In this document: positions 26,057 through 34,791 of the stretch, piece by piece | How positions within the stretch are numbered: position 1 is the first letter of the stretch | How the letters are laid out: every line of letters begins with the position of its first letter | Source: Echinicola arenosa | GTDB lineage: Bacteria; Bacteroidota; Bacteroidia; Cytophagales; Cyclobacteriaceae | Assembly: GCF_014841125.1 (NCBI RefSeq) | Contig: NZ_JACYTQ010000002.1 | Coordinates: 992,001 to 1,056,000, forward strand | Length of the DNA stretch: 64,000 nucleotides | Reading direction: 5' to 3' | Notes under the pieces: model-generated | Told to the model about the DNA's origin: nothing | The model's database searches: none | What the model saw: only the letters and a program-made list of their open reading frames with translations | Made by a program: the position numbers and the translations under genes

Positions 26057-28462
26057 TTAATTCCTTAGAGGTTTCCCCTTAAACAGAATGCTGTGGATTC
26101 TTTCCAAAGTCTTTTTCTCTCCGGTCAAGCTCAAGAAAGCTTCTCTTTCCAGGTCCAACAAGTATTGTTCTGAAACTTCGGTAGGCTGTGAAAGATCACC
26201 ACCACTCATCACCCAAGCCAGTTTTCTGGCAATTTTAGCATCATGATCAGAGATATAGTCCCCATATTGCATCCCGGTTATGCCTGCCTCAAAGTATGCC
26301 AGTGAAGTTTTACCAAGCACCTTAATATTGCTTTGCTGTGCGGGCTGCGTATACCCTTCATCATACAACTCAATAACTTTGGCTTTGGCTTCTGCCAACT
26401 GTCGTTTGCGGTTGATGGTAATGTCATCTTTATCTTGCAAGTAACCCAATGCTTTGGCTTCGTGGGCGGAAGTGGATACTTTCGCCGTAGCGATATTCAT
26501 AAAGGCTTCCTGCAATCTATTCAACTCCACATCTCCATCATGAATATTATTGGAAAAGCGTAGGGTCATTTCTTTGGTTCCTCCACCCGCAGGAATAACG
26601 CCTACGCCAAATTCCACCAAACCCATATACAATTCTGCATGAGCCTGTACCGAATCTGCATGAAGTGACATTTCACATCCACCTCCCAGAGCCATATTAT
26701 GAGGGGCTACAACTACTGGCACGGCACTGTACCTTACCCGCATCATGGTTTTCTGGAATTGGGCAATCATCATATTGATTTCGTCAAATTCCTGGTCCCC
26801 AGCATACATAAAAATCATGGCCAGATTGGCACCGGCTGAGAAGTTTGCTCCCTCATTACCGATCACCAAACCTTTGAAATCTTTTTCCGCCATGGTGATG
26901 GCTGTATTCATCCCTTCAATGACTTCTGCACCGAGGGAATTCATTTTGGTATGGAATTCCAAACCGATCACGCCGTCGCCCATATCATAAATGGTCGATC
27001 CAGCATTGCCCCAAATCTTCTTATTTCCTGATTTTAGGGTATCCAATAAAATCAATTCTTGCTGTCCAGGAATATCTTTATAGGATTTGGAAGGAATGTC
27101 ATAATACTGGCGGTTGCCTTTTTCTACCCGATAGAAACTGTCATGCCCTGCTTCCAACATTTCATACACCCACTCGGCGGGCTTTTGACCAGCAGCTTCC
27201 ATCTTCGCAACAGTATCCTTGACACCAAGAATATCCCAATTTTCAAAAGGGCCATATTCCCATCCAAAACCTGCACATACTGCTTGGTCAATAAGGTAAA
27301 GTTCATCGGCTATCTCTGGAATCCTCTTGGAACAATAACGGAAGAGGTCATAGAAAGTAGCTCGGTAAAACTCTCCAGCCTTATCATCAAAGTTCACCAA
27401 GAATTTGATTCGCTTTTTTAGGTCATGAATATCTTTAGATCCTTCAAGGGCTTTAAATTTCGGCTTCTCTACCGGCTTATATTCCTGAGTCTCAAAATCA
27501 ATTTCTTTCAACTCTTTGCTGCCATCCTTATGCCGAATCATATGGAAAAAACCTTGTCCTGTCTTATCACCCAACCATTTCTGATCACTCAAAAACTGGA
27601 CAATCTTCGGCAGCCTAAATTGATCTTTTGATTCATCATTTTCTAAGGCTTTATTGAGGTTATTGGCCACATTGACCATGGTATCCAAACCTACGACATC
27701 CATGGTTCGGAAGGTGGCGGACTTGGCTCTTCCTATGACAGTTCCAGTAAGTTTATCTACTTCAGATACACCCAAGCCCATTTTTTCTATGGTATGCATG
27801 CTTGACATAATCGCATAAACACCTATTCGGTTGGCAATAAATGCCGGCGTATCTTTACAAAGCACCGTTTCTTTGCCCAAATATCGGTCCCCATATTCCA
27901 TCAAGAAATCGATGATTTCAGGATTGGTTTTGGGTCCAGGAATAATTTCCAACAATCGCAAGTACCTAGGGGGATTGAAAAAGTGTGTCCCACAGAAGTT
28001 GCTTTGAAAATCCTCACTTCTGCCTTGACACAACATTTGCATGGGAATACCAGATGTGTTCGAAGTGATCAAAGTACCTGGTTTACGGTGCAGTTCCACC
28101 TTTTCGTACAAAGATTGCTTGATATCCAATCTTTCCACCACCACTTCGATTATCCAATCATAATCTTTGATTTTGGCAAGATCATCTTCAAAATTGCCTG
28201 TGGTAATTCTCGAAGCAAAATCCTGATCATAAATGGCAGATGGTTTGGCTTTCAAGGTCTTTTCCAAAGCCTCATTGACCAAGCGGTTGCGGACAGCCTT
28301 ATCTTCCAAGGTCAATCCTTTTTTGGCTTCGGCTTCATTGGGTTCTTTGGGCAAAATATCCAGCAAAAGTACCTGAACGCCAATGTTGGCAAAATGACAG
28401 GCTATTCTGGATCCCATAACTCCTGAACCTAAAATAGCTACTTTCTGAATGGCTCTTTTCAT
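26057..28462 (-). CDS. fadN: 3-hydroxyacyl-CoA dehydrogenase / enoyl-CoA hydratase, FadN type
   Basis: Bifunctional beta-oxidation enzyme of 801 aa that hydrates enoyl-CoA and oxidises 3-hydroxyacyl-CoA with NAD. The domain order is dehydrogenase first, hydratase last, as in Bacillus FadN and opposite to E. coli FadB. The Rossmann motif is GSGVMGSRIACHFANIG at residues 11-27, with the catalytic His in GTHFFNPPRYLRLLEIIPGP. The crotonase domain begins near 490, with oxyanion-hole motifs FSAGANLAM and ALGGGCEMSLHAD and a glutamate in VEFGVGVIPAGGG. It is the first structural gene of the fad operon, 114 bp downstream of marR. Confidence 0.94.
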   Translation of the reverse strand: MKRAIQKVAILGSGVMGSRIACHFANIGVQVLLLDILPKEPNEAEAKKGLTLEDKAVRNRLVNEALEKTLKAKPSAIYDQDFASRITTGNFEDDLAKIKDYDWIIEVVVERLDIKQSLYEKVELHRKPGTLITSNTSGIPMQMLCQGRSEDFQSNFCGTHFFNPPRYLRLLEIIPGPKTNPEIIDFLMEYGDRYLGKETVLCKDTPAFIANRIGVYAIMSSMHTIEKMGLGVSEVDKLTGTVIGRAKSATFRTMDVVGLDTMVNVANNLNKALENDESKDQFRLPKIVQFLSDQKWLGDKTGQGFFHMIRHKDGSKELKEIDFETQEYKPVEKPKFKALEGSKDIHDLKKRIKFLVNFDDKAGEFYRATFYDLFRYCSKRIPEIADELYLIDQAVCAGFGWEYGPFENWDILGVKDTVAKMEAAGQKPAEWVYEMLEAGHDSFYRVEKGNRQYYDIPSKSYKDIPGQQELILLDTLKSGNKKIWGNAGSTIYDMGDGVIGLEFHTKMNSLGAEVIEGMNTAITMAEKDFKGLVIGNEGANFSAGANLAMIFMYAGDQEFDEINMMIAQFQKTMMRVRYSAVPVVVAPHNMALGGGCEMSLHADSVQAHAELYMGLVEFGVGVIPAGGGTKEMTLRFSNNIHDGDVELNRLQEAFMNIATAKVSTSAHEAKALGYLQDKDDITINRKRQLAEAKAKVIELYDEGYTQPAQQSNIKVLGKTSLAYFEAGITGMQYGDYISDHDAKIARKLAWVMSGGDLSQPTEVSEQYLLDLEREAFLSLTGEKKTLERIHSILFKGKPLRN

Positions 28463-28576
28463 TTGATTTTAGTTTATTTTCAATGGTCAAATGGAACCTC
28501 GCAAATTACAGCTGCTCTTCAAGAAATGGTCAGCATTATGCTTGGTTACATAGAAATGATTTTTTTTTTAAACCCT

Positions 28577-29026
28577 CTATTGAGGGTGTATTGACTTAAG
28601 TTGTTCTTTTTCGATGATTTGATTGATTTTCTGAAACACATCGAAGAATTTTTCCAGTTCTCGCTCACTGACCACTTCCCGTATGGAGTGGTTAAAAGCT
28701 TGAATGGTTTCGATGGATTTTTCTTTTTTCCGCTTGCCTTCAGGGGTCAAAAAAATGCGGACCGATCGCTTATCAGAAATGTCAGGCTTTCTACAAATCA
28801 GGCCTTTTTCTTCCATGGATTTAAGCATGCGGGTAAGGCTCCTGGCTTCCAAGCCCATCAATGGGGCAATTTTGGTTGCCGGCGTACCTTCCTTAGAATT
28901 GATATTGATGAGTACAAAACCAATCGATGTGGTGAAGCCCTCATCAGCTGCCTTTTGGTTATACATGCGTGAAATGGCATGCCAGGCAGTCTTGATATGG
29001 AAATCGACGGTTTCTTCAGGTTTCAT
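28577..29026 (-). CDS. MarR family transcriptional regulator
   Basis: Winged-helix regulator of 149 aa, probably the local repressor of the fad operon. The helix-turn-helix and wing are visible at about residues 55-105: GTPATKIAPLMGLEARSLTRM, then LKSMEEKGLICRKPDISDKR with the conserved D-x-R of the wing. It lies immediately upstream of fadN on the same strand. Its own upstream region contains a perfect 14-bp palindrome about 50 bases before the start codon, a plausible autoregulatory operator. MarR members near fatty-acid genes typically sense acyl-CoA or aromatic ligands; the ligand here is unknown. Confidence 0.93.
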   Translation of the reverse strand: MKPEETVDFHIKTAWHAISRMYNQKAADEGFTTSIGFVLININSKEGTPATKIAPLMGLEARSLTRMLKSMEEKGLICRKPDISDKRSVRIFLTPEGKRKKEKSIETIQAFNHSIREVVSERELEKFFDVFQKINQIIEKEQLKSIHPQ

Positions 29027-29074
29027 ACTTTTGGGTTATGCTTTACTAGCTTAACGTAAGATAGAAAAAATTTC

Positions 29075-29088
29075 GTATGCATGCATAC
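29075..29088. promoter_or_regulatory. Candidate MarR operator palindrome
   Basis: gtatgcatgcatac is a perfect 14-bp palindrome 48 bases upstream of the marR start codon. MarR dimers bind palindromes of this size. No equally good copy was seen in front of fadN. Confidence 0.5.
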
Positions 29089-29155
29089 TATTTATTGTAA
29101 AAATATTCCGAGAAGAATTTTATTAATCTTAAGGCAAATTCTGGGTATGTTTAAC

Positions 29156-29201
29156 CTGGGAAGGCTCGCTAAACAGGCCTGTTTATCAGAAAGAGCCCCA
29201 G
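29156..29201. repeat. Nested palindromic structure in an intergenic region
   Basis: The outer arms ctgggaaggctc and gagccccag can pair with a two-base bulge and enclose a perfect 14-bp palindrome, aaacaggcctgttt (29171-29184). It lies between the marR promoter and the 3' end of the DUF1801 gene. The role is unknown; a transcript end structure or small RNA are possible. Confidence 0.4.
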
Positions 29202-29296
29202 ACATTTTTAATGCTTGAAAATTTGATTGCTGTGTCTGGCGAAGTACCAAAGCTTAAACTCTTTAAAGTGACCTATCCTAAAATAGGTTGAGCATA

Positions 29297-29686
29297 TCAA
29301 AGCAACCTTTCTAGTCTTCCTTTTCGCTTAACAATGTTTTTGTAATCCCATTGAATTTTTTGGGATTTTTCAAGCCATCGCTTCAGGTCTTCATGATTGA
29401 TTTCTTCTAAGGAGTTATATCTAATTTCAGCTGCTTTAAATTTTCCCTCAGGAGTCAACTTCAATTCATCAAAAGACTGCCCACTCCAAAACAATAATCG
29501 AATTCCTCCTTTCAGCTTGCTGTAACCCACAATGGGATTGCCGTCCAAAAACCAAACTGGATGCCGGTGCCAAATTTTACTTTCTGCTTTGGGAAGATTG
29601 GCTTCGATAATTTCAAACAAACAGTCACAAATGGCTTGGTCCTCTTGGGTCTGAGCGCGATGATAAACTTTGATGTCACTATTCAT
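29297..29686 (-). CDS. DUF1801 domain-containing protein
   Basis: Small cytoplasmic protein of 129 aa from ATG 29686; the frame extends nine codons to a TTG at 29713 that I do not favour. The family pattern is clear: a helical N-terminus, AESKIWHRHPVWFLDGNPIVGYS, then GGIRLLFWSGQSFDELKLTP and a C-terminal helix with LEKSQKIQWDYKNI. DUF1801 (YdhG-like) proteins have an iron-chaperone-like fold and no settled function. It is monocistronic, with no neighbour that hints at its job. Confidence 0.85.
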   Translation of the reverse strand: MNSDIKVYHRAQTQEDQAICDCLFEIIEANLPKAESKIWHRHPVWFLDGNPIVGYSKLKGGIRLLFWSGQSFDELKLTPEGKFKAAEIRYNSLEEINHEDLKRWLEKSQKIQWDYKNIVKRKGRLERLL

Positions 29687-29810
29687 ACCGCTGACAGTTA
29701 CAATTTCACTCAAAATCTATTCAAAACTATCCTATAGAGCAAGTAAAAACGAATATAGCGTTTTAATCTCCTATCCCAGATCCTATCAAAAAGTAGTCAA
29801 GCACTAAAAC

Positions 29811-30623
29811 TTACTTCCTACTTTCAAACTTTGAATGCATAAACAAAAGCTGATAAGCAATGGAGTTTTTCCAATAGTCTCCATTGTGTACACCTGGTCT
29901 GGCTGTAAAATCATGGGGAATATTGCGTTGCTCCAGTTTCTCATGTAACCGCACATTGGCATCATAAAAGAAGTCATGTACCCCGCAATCGATGATGATG
30001 TCCAAGCTTCTTCCATCCAGCAAATAAAGCATATTGATCACGGTATTTTCTTCCCAAACCTCTTTGTTTTCCGCATAGGATCCTAGTCTTTTGGCAATAT
30101 CCCAGTTCATAGGAAAAGGCCGGATATCTACTCCACCACTTGTGCTCCCAGCTACACTGAAAGTCTCCTGATGTTTAAAACCCAGGTATAAGCCTCCATG
30201 GCCTCCCATACTCAAACCAGTAATCCCTCGATAGTTTCTATCTGCTTTGGTGGAATAGTGTTCATCCACCCAATTAACCAACTCCATAGACACAAAAGTC
30301 TCATACTGCATTTTAGGGTCTATAGGACTGTCGTAATACCAACTGGTGACTCCTGCATCAGGGCAGACTATGATCATGCCGTAGAGGTCCGCAAAATACT
30401 GTAAATCGGCAATCCCTGACCAAGATGTATAGTTGCCACCAGCTCCATGCAAAAGATAGACAGTGGGATAAGTGAGCGACTCATCATAAACAGAAGGAGT
30501 AAAAAGTAAATTGGGAATGGTCTTGTTCATTTTTTGGCTATAAACCTGGATGGTATCTGTCTTGGCTAAAACCAAGCTACTAAAGCCCAAAATAAAACTA
30601 AAAATAAGCGATATCTTTTTCAT
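29811..30623 (-). CDS. Exported esterase, alpha/beta hydrolase (esterase D type)
   Basis: Secreted esterase of 270 aa with a signal peptide ending near VLAK (residue 21). It has YPTVYLLHGAGGNYTSW as oxyanion-hole region, the nucleophile in GLSMGGHGGLYLG (the G-x-S-x-G elbow), an aspartate in LDIIIDCGVHDFF and a histidine in ARPGVHNGDYW. The family includes S-formylglutathione hydrolase, feruloyl and acetyl esterases and mycolyltransferases. An exported Bacteroidota member is more likely to deacylate polysaccharides or small esters than to act on S-formylglutathione. It is a single gene with an AT-rich leader. Confidence 0.9.
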   Translation of the reverse strand: MKKISLIFSFILGFSSLVLAKTDTIQVYSQKMNKTIPNLLFTPSVYDESLTYPTVYLLHGAGGNYTSWSGIADLQYFADLYGMIIVCPDAGVTSWYYDSPIDPKMQYETFVSMELVNWVDEHYSTKADRNYRGITGLSMGGHGGLYLGFKHQETFSVAGSTSGGVDIRPFPMNWDIAKRLGSYAENKEVWEENTVINMLYLLDGRSLDIIIDCGVHDFFYDANVRLHEKLEQRNIPHDFTARPGVHNGDYWKNSIAYQLLFMHSKFESRK

Positions 30624-30764
30624 GCTGGGAAAATTTATTCAAGGTTAATTGATTTGTTAATCTTCCTTGCAATTAAAAGAAACTTTAGAGAACATATAGG
30701 AAAAAATTTTAGAATGGTAAATAAAATCAATTCAGCACTGTTTTTCAATCAGGATTTCTCTACC

Positions 30765-31520
30765 TCATTCACTTTCTTTTTCAAACTTCCCAATTGCAAA
30801 ATTCAATTTGATGTAGAAAGCACTGGGATCAAATTTCGGGGCATTCGTAATGATCAGGTCTTTCCGAAGGTCTGGATTGAAATTGCGACGCAACTTGGTC
30901 ACACTAGAATAAACATTCAACATATAGCCTACCTGAAGGCCCATTCGCGAATAAACTCCTATTTGGGTAGTGGGCTTCAAAAAGGCTCCTAAAATTTTAT
31001 CCGCATTGATGCTAAAATTCAATCCGATGTTACGCTGATACATAAAGCTGGTATTCATTCCGCCCATTAAGTTCTCACCGAAATCTGTATTGAGATCTGT
31101 AACGATCATGTCCAAAGAAGTAGATCCATAATACACGCCGATTTTAGGGTAAAATCTCCAATCCTTGATGTTGCTATTCTTCCAATGATATTGAAAGCCT
31201 CCAGTGACATGGATGGGCAAATAACGATAATTCACAAAATCATTGCTGTATCTTTTTTTGTTCAAGTTAAATTCTGTCTCTGCAAAAAAGCCCATTCCTG
31301 ACATAGCCACGTAAGAAACCCCTCCTCCCAAAGTAGCTGTTTGCTTTTCAAAAGTTTGGTAACCTGCATCAGCAAAGTATTGATTCAATTCCGTGTAAGG
31401 TTGATTTTTGAAACCTGCAGAAATGTAAAAGTCTGTAAAGTATATTTTATCCTGGGCCATTGATGAAGCTTGTATGGCCAACACCAAGATCAACATAAAG
31501 AATAATCGCTTTGTCATCAT
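30765..31520 (-). CDS. Outer-membrane beta-barrel-like protein, unknown function
   Basis: Exported protein of 251 aa from ATG 31520, which follows an A-rich leader; an ATG seven codons earlier (31541) is possible. A signal peptide (MTKRLFFMLILVLAIQASSM) is followed by alternating-residue beta strands such as GGVSYVAMSGMGFFAETEFN and VGYMLNVYSSVTKLRRNF. The last strand is FYIKLNFAIGKFEK, with an aromatic-hydrophobic pattern fitting a barrel protein. I do not recognise the family. It is the last gene before the long gene-free interval proposed as replication origin. Confidence 0.75.
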   Translation of the reverse strand: MMTKRLFFMLILVLAIQASSMAQDKIYFTDFYISAGFKNQPYTELNQYFADAGYQTFEKQTATLGGGVSYVAMSGMGFFAETEFNLNKKRYSNDFVNYRYLPIHVTGGFQYHWKNSNIKDWRFYPKIGVYYGSTSLDMIVTDLNTDFGENLMGGMNTSFMYQRNIGLNFSINADKILGAFLKPTTQIGVYSRMGLQVGYMLNVYSSVTKLRRNFNPDLRKDLIITNAPKFDPSAFYIKLNFAIGKFEKESE

Positions 31521-31559
31521 ATTTTTATTTCTAAAGGGCATCGCTCAGATCTAGTTTCA

Positions 31560-32180
31560 CCTCAAATCTTCGGCCATCCTTAAGGCACAAATTTAAATTT
31601 ATCTAATTTTATTTGTTTTCAGCATCTTTCTTATTGATTTCATCAGAAGCTTTTTTAAAGTTTCTCTAAAAGTAATGAAATGATGATCTAAGCAATCTAT
31701 CTGGTTGTTTGAGTAACTTGATAAACTCTTTACCTCATTAGGATTTGGATGAAATGGTGTGTTTCCCATCAACTTCATAATTCATCCACATCCTATATAG
31801 TTATATTATATTCTTTTTTAAATAAAAAACTATTACAGTTATTAAGGTGTGGATTTGTGGGTAAGTTTTTGGTATTTATTTACCCACACGGTTTCAATCT
31901 CTTTTCCATAGTTAATTCACTTCCTATTCACAATTTATCAACTTGTAACTTGTTATGAATTAGGTGCTTTTATAAATCTGTTCATTTTTGTGCATAAATG
32001 ACTATGTGGTAAAATGTGTATGAATTCCTGTGTGTATAAATGTGGATAGACGTTTATAAATTTGGGGTTATCCATGGGGGTAAAAAAATTATCCCAAAAG
32101 CGAATTTACTTTTGGGATAACTCTGAATTTGTCCATAAGTTATAGACAGTTATTCACACTATATTCCATAGTTATCTACA
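31560..32180. other. Candidate chromosomal replication origin (oriC)
   Basis: A roughly 600-base AT-rich interval without genes. It contains three perfect TTATNCACA DnaA boxes (31989-31997 minus, 32031-32039 minus, 32150-32158 plus) and at least seven with one mismatch (31782 plus, 31856 minus, 31880 plus, 31924 plus, 32015 minus, 32041 minus, 32172 plus). Two of the one-mismatch boxes form an inverted pair (31856-31864 and 31880-31888). A very AT-rich stretch at 31790-31845 could be the unwinding element. mnmG (gidA), a common origin neighbour, lies 2.6 kb away and a parS cluster 4.5 kb away. dnaA is not in the window. This is inference from motif density. Confidence 0.75.
32089..32120 (-). 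terminator. Strong hairpin terminator inside the putative origin
   Basis: The arms ttatcccaaaag (32089-32100) and cttttgggataa (32109-32120) pair perfectly over 12 bp with an 8-base loop. On the minus strand the stem is followed by seven T. It would stop transcripts from the mnmG operon about 55 bases after the last stop codon, before they cross the DnaA-box region. Confidence 0.82.
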
Positions 32181-33900
32181 TCTCATTTGGACTGATTTCT
32201 TCTACTTCTTTCGGTTCTTCAATAGGTGTTTGTGGTAGGCCTGTTTCTCTTCTGGCATCTATATTTACATCATTATTGGTCCATTTTCCTCTTAAGAGCA
32301 CCTTGTATGATTTGCTTTCTTGATTGAAATAATAATAGACTGGTTCAGGCTGTCTTTTGTCTTGATAATTACCTGGGTCCCATTTTTTATTTCCATTCCT
32401 ATCAATAATAGCTCTAATTTTATATTCTCCTGCTTTGATTTTTTTAAAGCTATAATCAAAGTTTTCTGTTAGATAGATTTCTTTTACTACTGTCTCATCT
32501 GTGTTTAATAACTGGACGATGATAGGTAATTCGTCCGTTAGGATTTTACCAGATACTTCGTCTGCTAGATCATCTGTATTCTGTTTTTTGAAATTGGTTT
32601 TGATGGACTTTTTGTTGTACTGCCCTTCTACGTCTTCAAAGGTGGAGTCGGCAGCTAGAAGATTATAATTGCTGATGGAGAGTGTGTCATTGATAGGAAC
32701 TGTCAATACCAGTTCCGTCCTTCTTGCACTGTCTTTAAAGCTCAAATGTTCTGGCTTAATTTGGATAAATGAAGCTGAATCGTATTGGATATAAAGTGAA
32801 TCATAATGGATCACATTTACAGGTTTGTTAAAGCTGAAGTCTGTGTTGATACTTTGATTAAACTCTTTGTTTTTTCCCAATGTGACTTCCAAAAGTTGCG
32901 CTTTTCTATCACTGTTCATAAATGATGCATAAAGAGTGGTATCTATTTTGAATCCTACCGAGTCCTGAACAATTAGTTTTACTTGTGTACTGTCATCTCT
33001 TATTTCAGTGTGATAGAACCTGATTTGTTTTTCATCAAGTCGATAGAATAGCTTTTGACCAATATCTGGATGTTCCACTCGTAGAGATGCCGGAGATTTG
33101 CTAAGCACCACATCAAAGTTGCTTCCGATAGCTGAGGTCCTGTTGACCTTAAAGTCTGATAGGTCACCTCTATAAAGACTAAAGTGGGCATTGGTAACAT
33201 CTTCCATGATAGAGACGGTATCAGTTATAAAAGAATATTGTTCACTCTTAAACTCAGCTTTGGAGGTATTGTTATTATCTTGAAAAGCGTAGGCTCTGTA
33301 TTTTCCTCCTTTGATATTAGTTATTTCAAAGTTCCCTGATGAATCTGCTTGAGTTAAGTAATAGGGAGGATCGCTAAACACATCCATAGTATCATCTTGT
33401 ATTCGGTATAGACCTACAAGAACATCTTTGATTTCTTGGGTTTTGGGAGGAAATATAAAATCTACCTTTCCTGAAAAGCTAAGGCTATCAATCATTCTTC
33501 CAGTCGAAAAAACCAATTTTAGGTTTTCAGCGGGGTTATTTTCTGATATATCCTGGATACTTTTTTGAAAGTTAAACACATAAGTAGTGCTATCTTCCAA
33601 TTCCTGATTGAGTTTGATTTTCAAAGTATTCTTGATGGGAAGGATTTCCATCTTATCTTTCTCCAAACTTGGAGTGATAATAATATTTCGAATGGGGTTA
33701 TCTGCCTTAATGTATTCGTTGAATTCCAAGATGATTTGCTCTGGCTTGATATTGAGCGATTGGTCCTTAGGATTGGATGATAAAAGTTGTGGTGGGGCCT
33801 CATCCTTTGGTCCACCCATAGGAGAACTTTGTTTTGCGCATGCGTAACAAAAGATGATGGCTATAGTAGCAAGAACTATTTGGTAAAATCTTTTATTCAT
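32176..33900 (-). CDS. Ig-like (Big_5) domain lipoprotein
   Basis: Exported lipoprotein of 574 aa, conserved as a type in Bacteroidota. The signal ends at CYAC, followed by the characteristic KQSSPMGGPKDEAPPQLLSS. The Big_5-type Ig-like domain spans about residues 35-130 (NPKDQSLNIKPEQIILEFNE, then LEDSTTYVFNFQKSIQDISE). The rest is beta-rich, with a carboxypeptidase-like fold (GNFEITNIKGGKYRAYAFQD) and a C-terminal block YSFKKIKAGEYKIRAIIDRN resembling a transthyretin-like module. No function is established. It overlaps the methyltransferase gene by four bases (ATGA), so it is translationally coupled as the third gene of the mnmG operon. Confidence 0.87.
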   Translation of the reverse strand: MNKRFYQIVLATIAIIFCYACAKQSSPMGGPKDEAPPQLLSSNPKDQSLNIKPEQIILEFNEYIKADNPIRNIIITPSLEKDKMEILPIKNTLKIKLNQELEDSTTYVFNFQKSIQDISENNPAENLKLVFSTGRMIDSLSFSGKVDFIFPPKTQEIKDVLVGLYRIQDDTMDVFSDPPYYLTQADSSGNFEITNIKGGKYRAYAFQDNNNTSKAEFKSEQYSFITDTVSIMEDVTNAHFSLYRGDLSDFKVNRTSAIGSNFDVVLSKSPASLRVEHPDIGQKLFYRLDEKQIRFYHTEIRDDSTQVKLIVQDSVGFKIDTTLYASFMNSDRKAQLLEVTLGKNKEFNQSINTDFSFNKPVNVIHYDSLYIQYDSASFIQIKPEHLSFKDSARRTELVLTVPINDTLSISNYNLLAADSTFEDVEGQYNKKSIKTNFKKQNTDDLADEVSGKILTDELPIIVQLLNTDETVVKEIYLTENFDYSFKKIKAGEYKIRAIIDRNGNKKWDPGNYQDKRQPEPVYYYFNQESKSYKVLLRGKWTNNDVNIDARRETGLPQTPIEEPKEVEEISPNEM

Positions 33901-34790
33901 TTCTTCTTTAATATAAACAGTATGCTTGAATAGTTATTGTTATTTATTTTAGCATTTTTATTTGACTTATATCCTGTCAAAAAGGAATTAATTAGATTTT
34001 TCTTGTTATATTTTATACTGTTGGATAGAATTGATACATAATAACTGTCGAAGGGCATAGGTTCTTTTGCACTTATTCGAAGGTCATATTCTTCAGCTAA
34101 GTATTGCATGGTCTCCTGAGTGAAATGATAAAGATGTCTAGGTACATCCAATGCTGCCCAATTTTCCTTGAATAATGATGAATCATAGGAGTCGTAATTG
34201 GGAACAGCTAAGAATAAAGTGCCTCTTTTTTTGAGCTTACTGAGCAAGAATTCCATTGTTCCTTTAAGATCATGAACGTGTTCTAAAACGTGAAAGAGTG
34301 TAATGGCATCGAATTTTTTTTCCTTATCCAATTCTTTTATTTCCGAACAGACATTCAGATCAAAATTATCCTTTGCAATTTTAGCGGCTTCTTTGCTTGG
34401 CTCTAATCCACAACAGTCCCATCCATTGGTTTTTGCTTGATTTAGGAGATGACCAGTTCCAGATCCAAAGTCCAGAAGTCTGCCCTTTTGCGCTGTATGT
34501 TTATTGATCCAATTTACCTTTTGCTGTAGAGTATATTTCCTTACCTGTTTGTAAATGAAATTGACAATGTTGTTGGATTTATCAGTATGGGATATGTAAT
34601 CTTCCGACTTGTAGTATTCCCCGATATGTTCCTGATCTGGACGTGGGTTTGTGAATAAAAAATGGCATTTGTCACATTTGCAAATAGTAAAGGATTCATG
34701 GGAAACACTATGATCTTTCACCACCAAATGATTAAGAAAAAGTCCACTCTGGTTTTGACAAAGTGGACATTTGGTTAATCTTTCGTACAT
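33897..34790 (-). CDS. Class I SAM-dependent methyltransferase with zinc-binding N-terminus
   Basis: Methyltransferase of 297 aa. The N-terminus has a zinc-ribbon-like pair, CPLCQNQSG and CKCDKC, followed by FLFTNPRPDQEHIGEYY, typical of the Methyltransf_23 group found with surface-sugar and protein modifiers. The SAM-binding motif is LLDFGSGTGHLLNQA (about residues 106-120), with LFHVLEHVHDLKGTMEFL as motif post I and III. The target is unknown. It follows mnmG with one base between the genes and overlaps the next gene by four bases, so all three form one operon. Confidence 0.9.
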   Translation of the reverse strand: MYERLTKCPLCQNQSGLFLNHLVVKDHSVSHESFTICKCDKCHFLFTNPRPDQEHIGEYYKSEDYISHTDKSNNIVNFIYKQVRKYTLQQKVNWINKHTAQKGRLLDFGSGTGHLLNQAKTNGWDCCGLEPSKEAAKIAKDNFDLNVCSEIKELDKEKKFDAITLFHVLEHVHDLKGTMEFLLSKLKKRGTLFLAVPNYDSYDSSLFKENWAALDVPRHLYHFTQETMQYLAEEYDLRISAKEPMPFDSYYVSILSNSIKYNKKNLINSFLTGYKSNKNAKINNNNYSSILFILKKK

Positions 34791-34791
34791 G

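Noticed and set aside
28570-28586. A short hairpin at the end of the marR gene as terminator
   Set aside because: The stem is only six base pairs and on the transcript strand it is followed by A rather than T.
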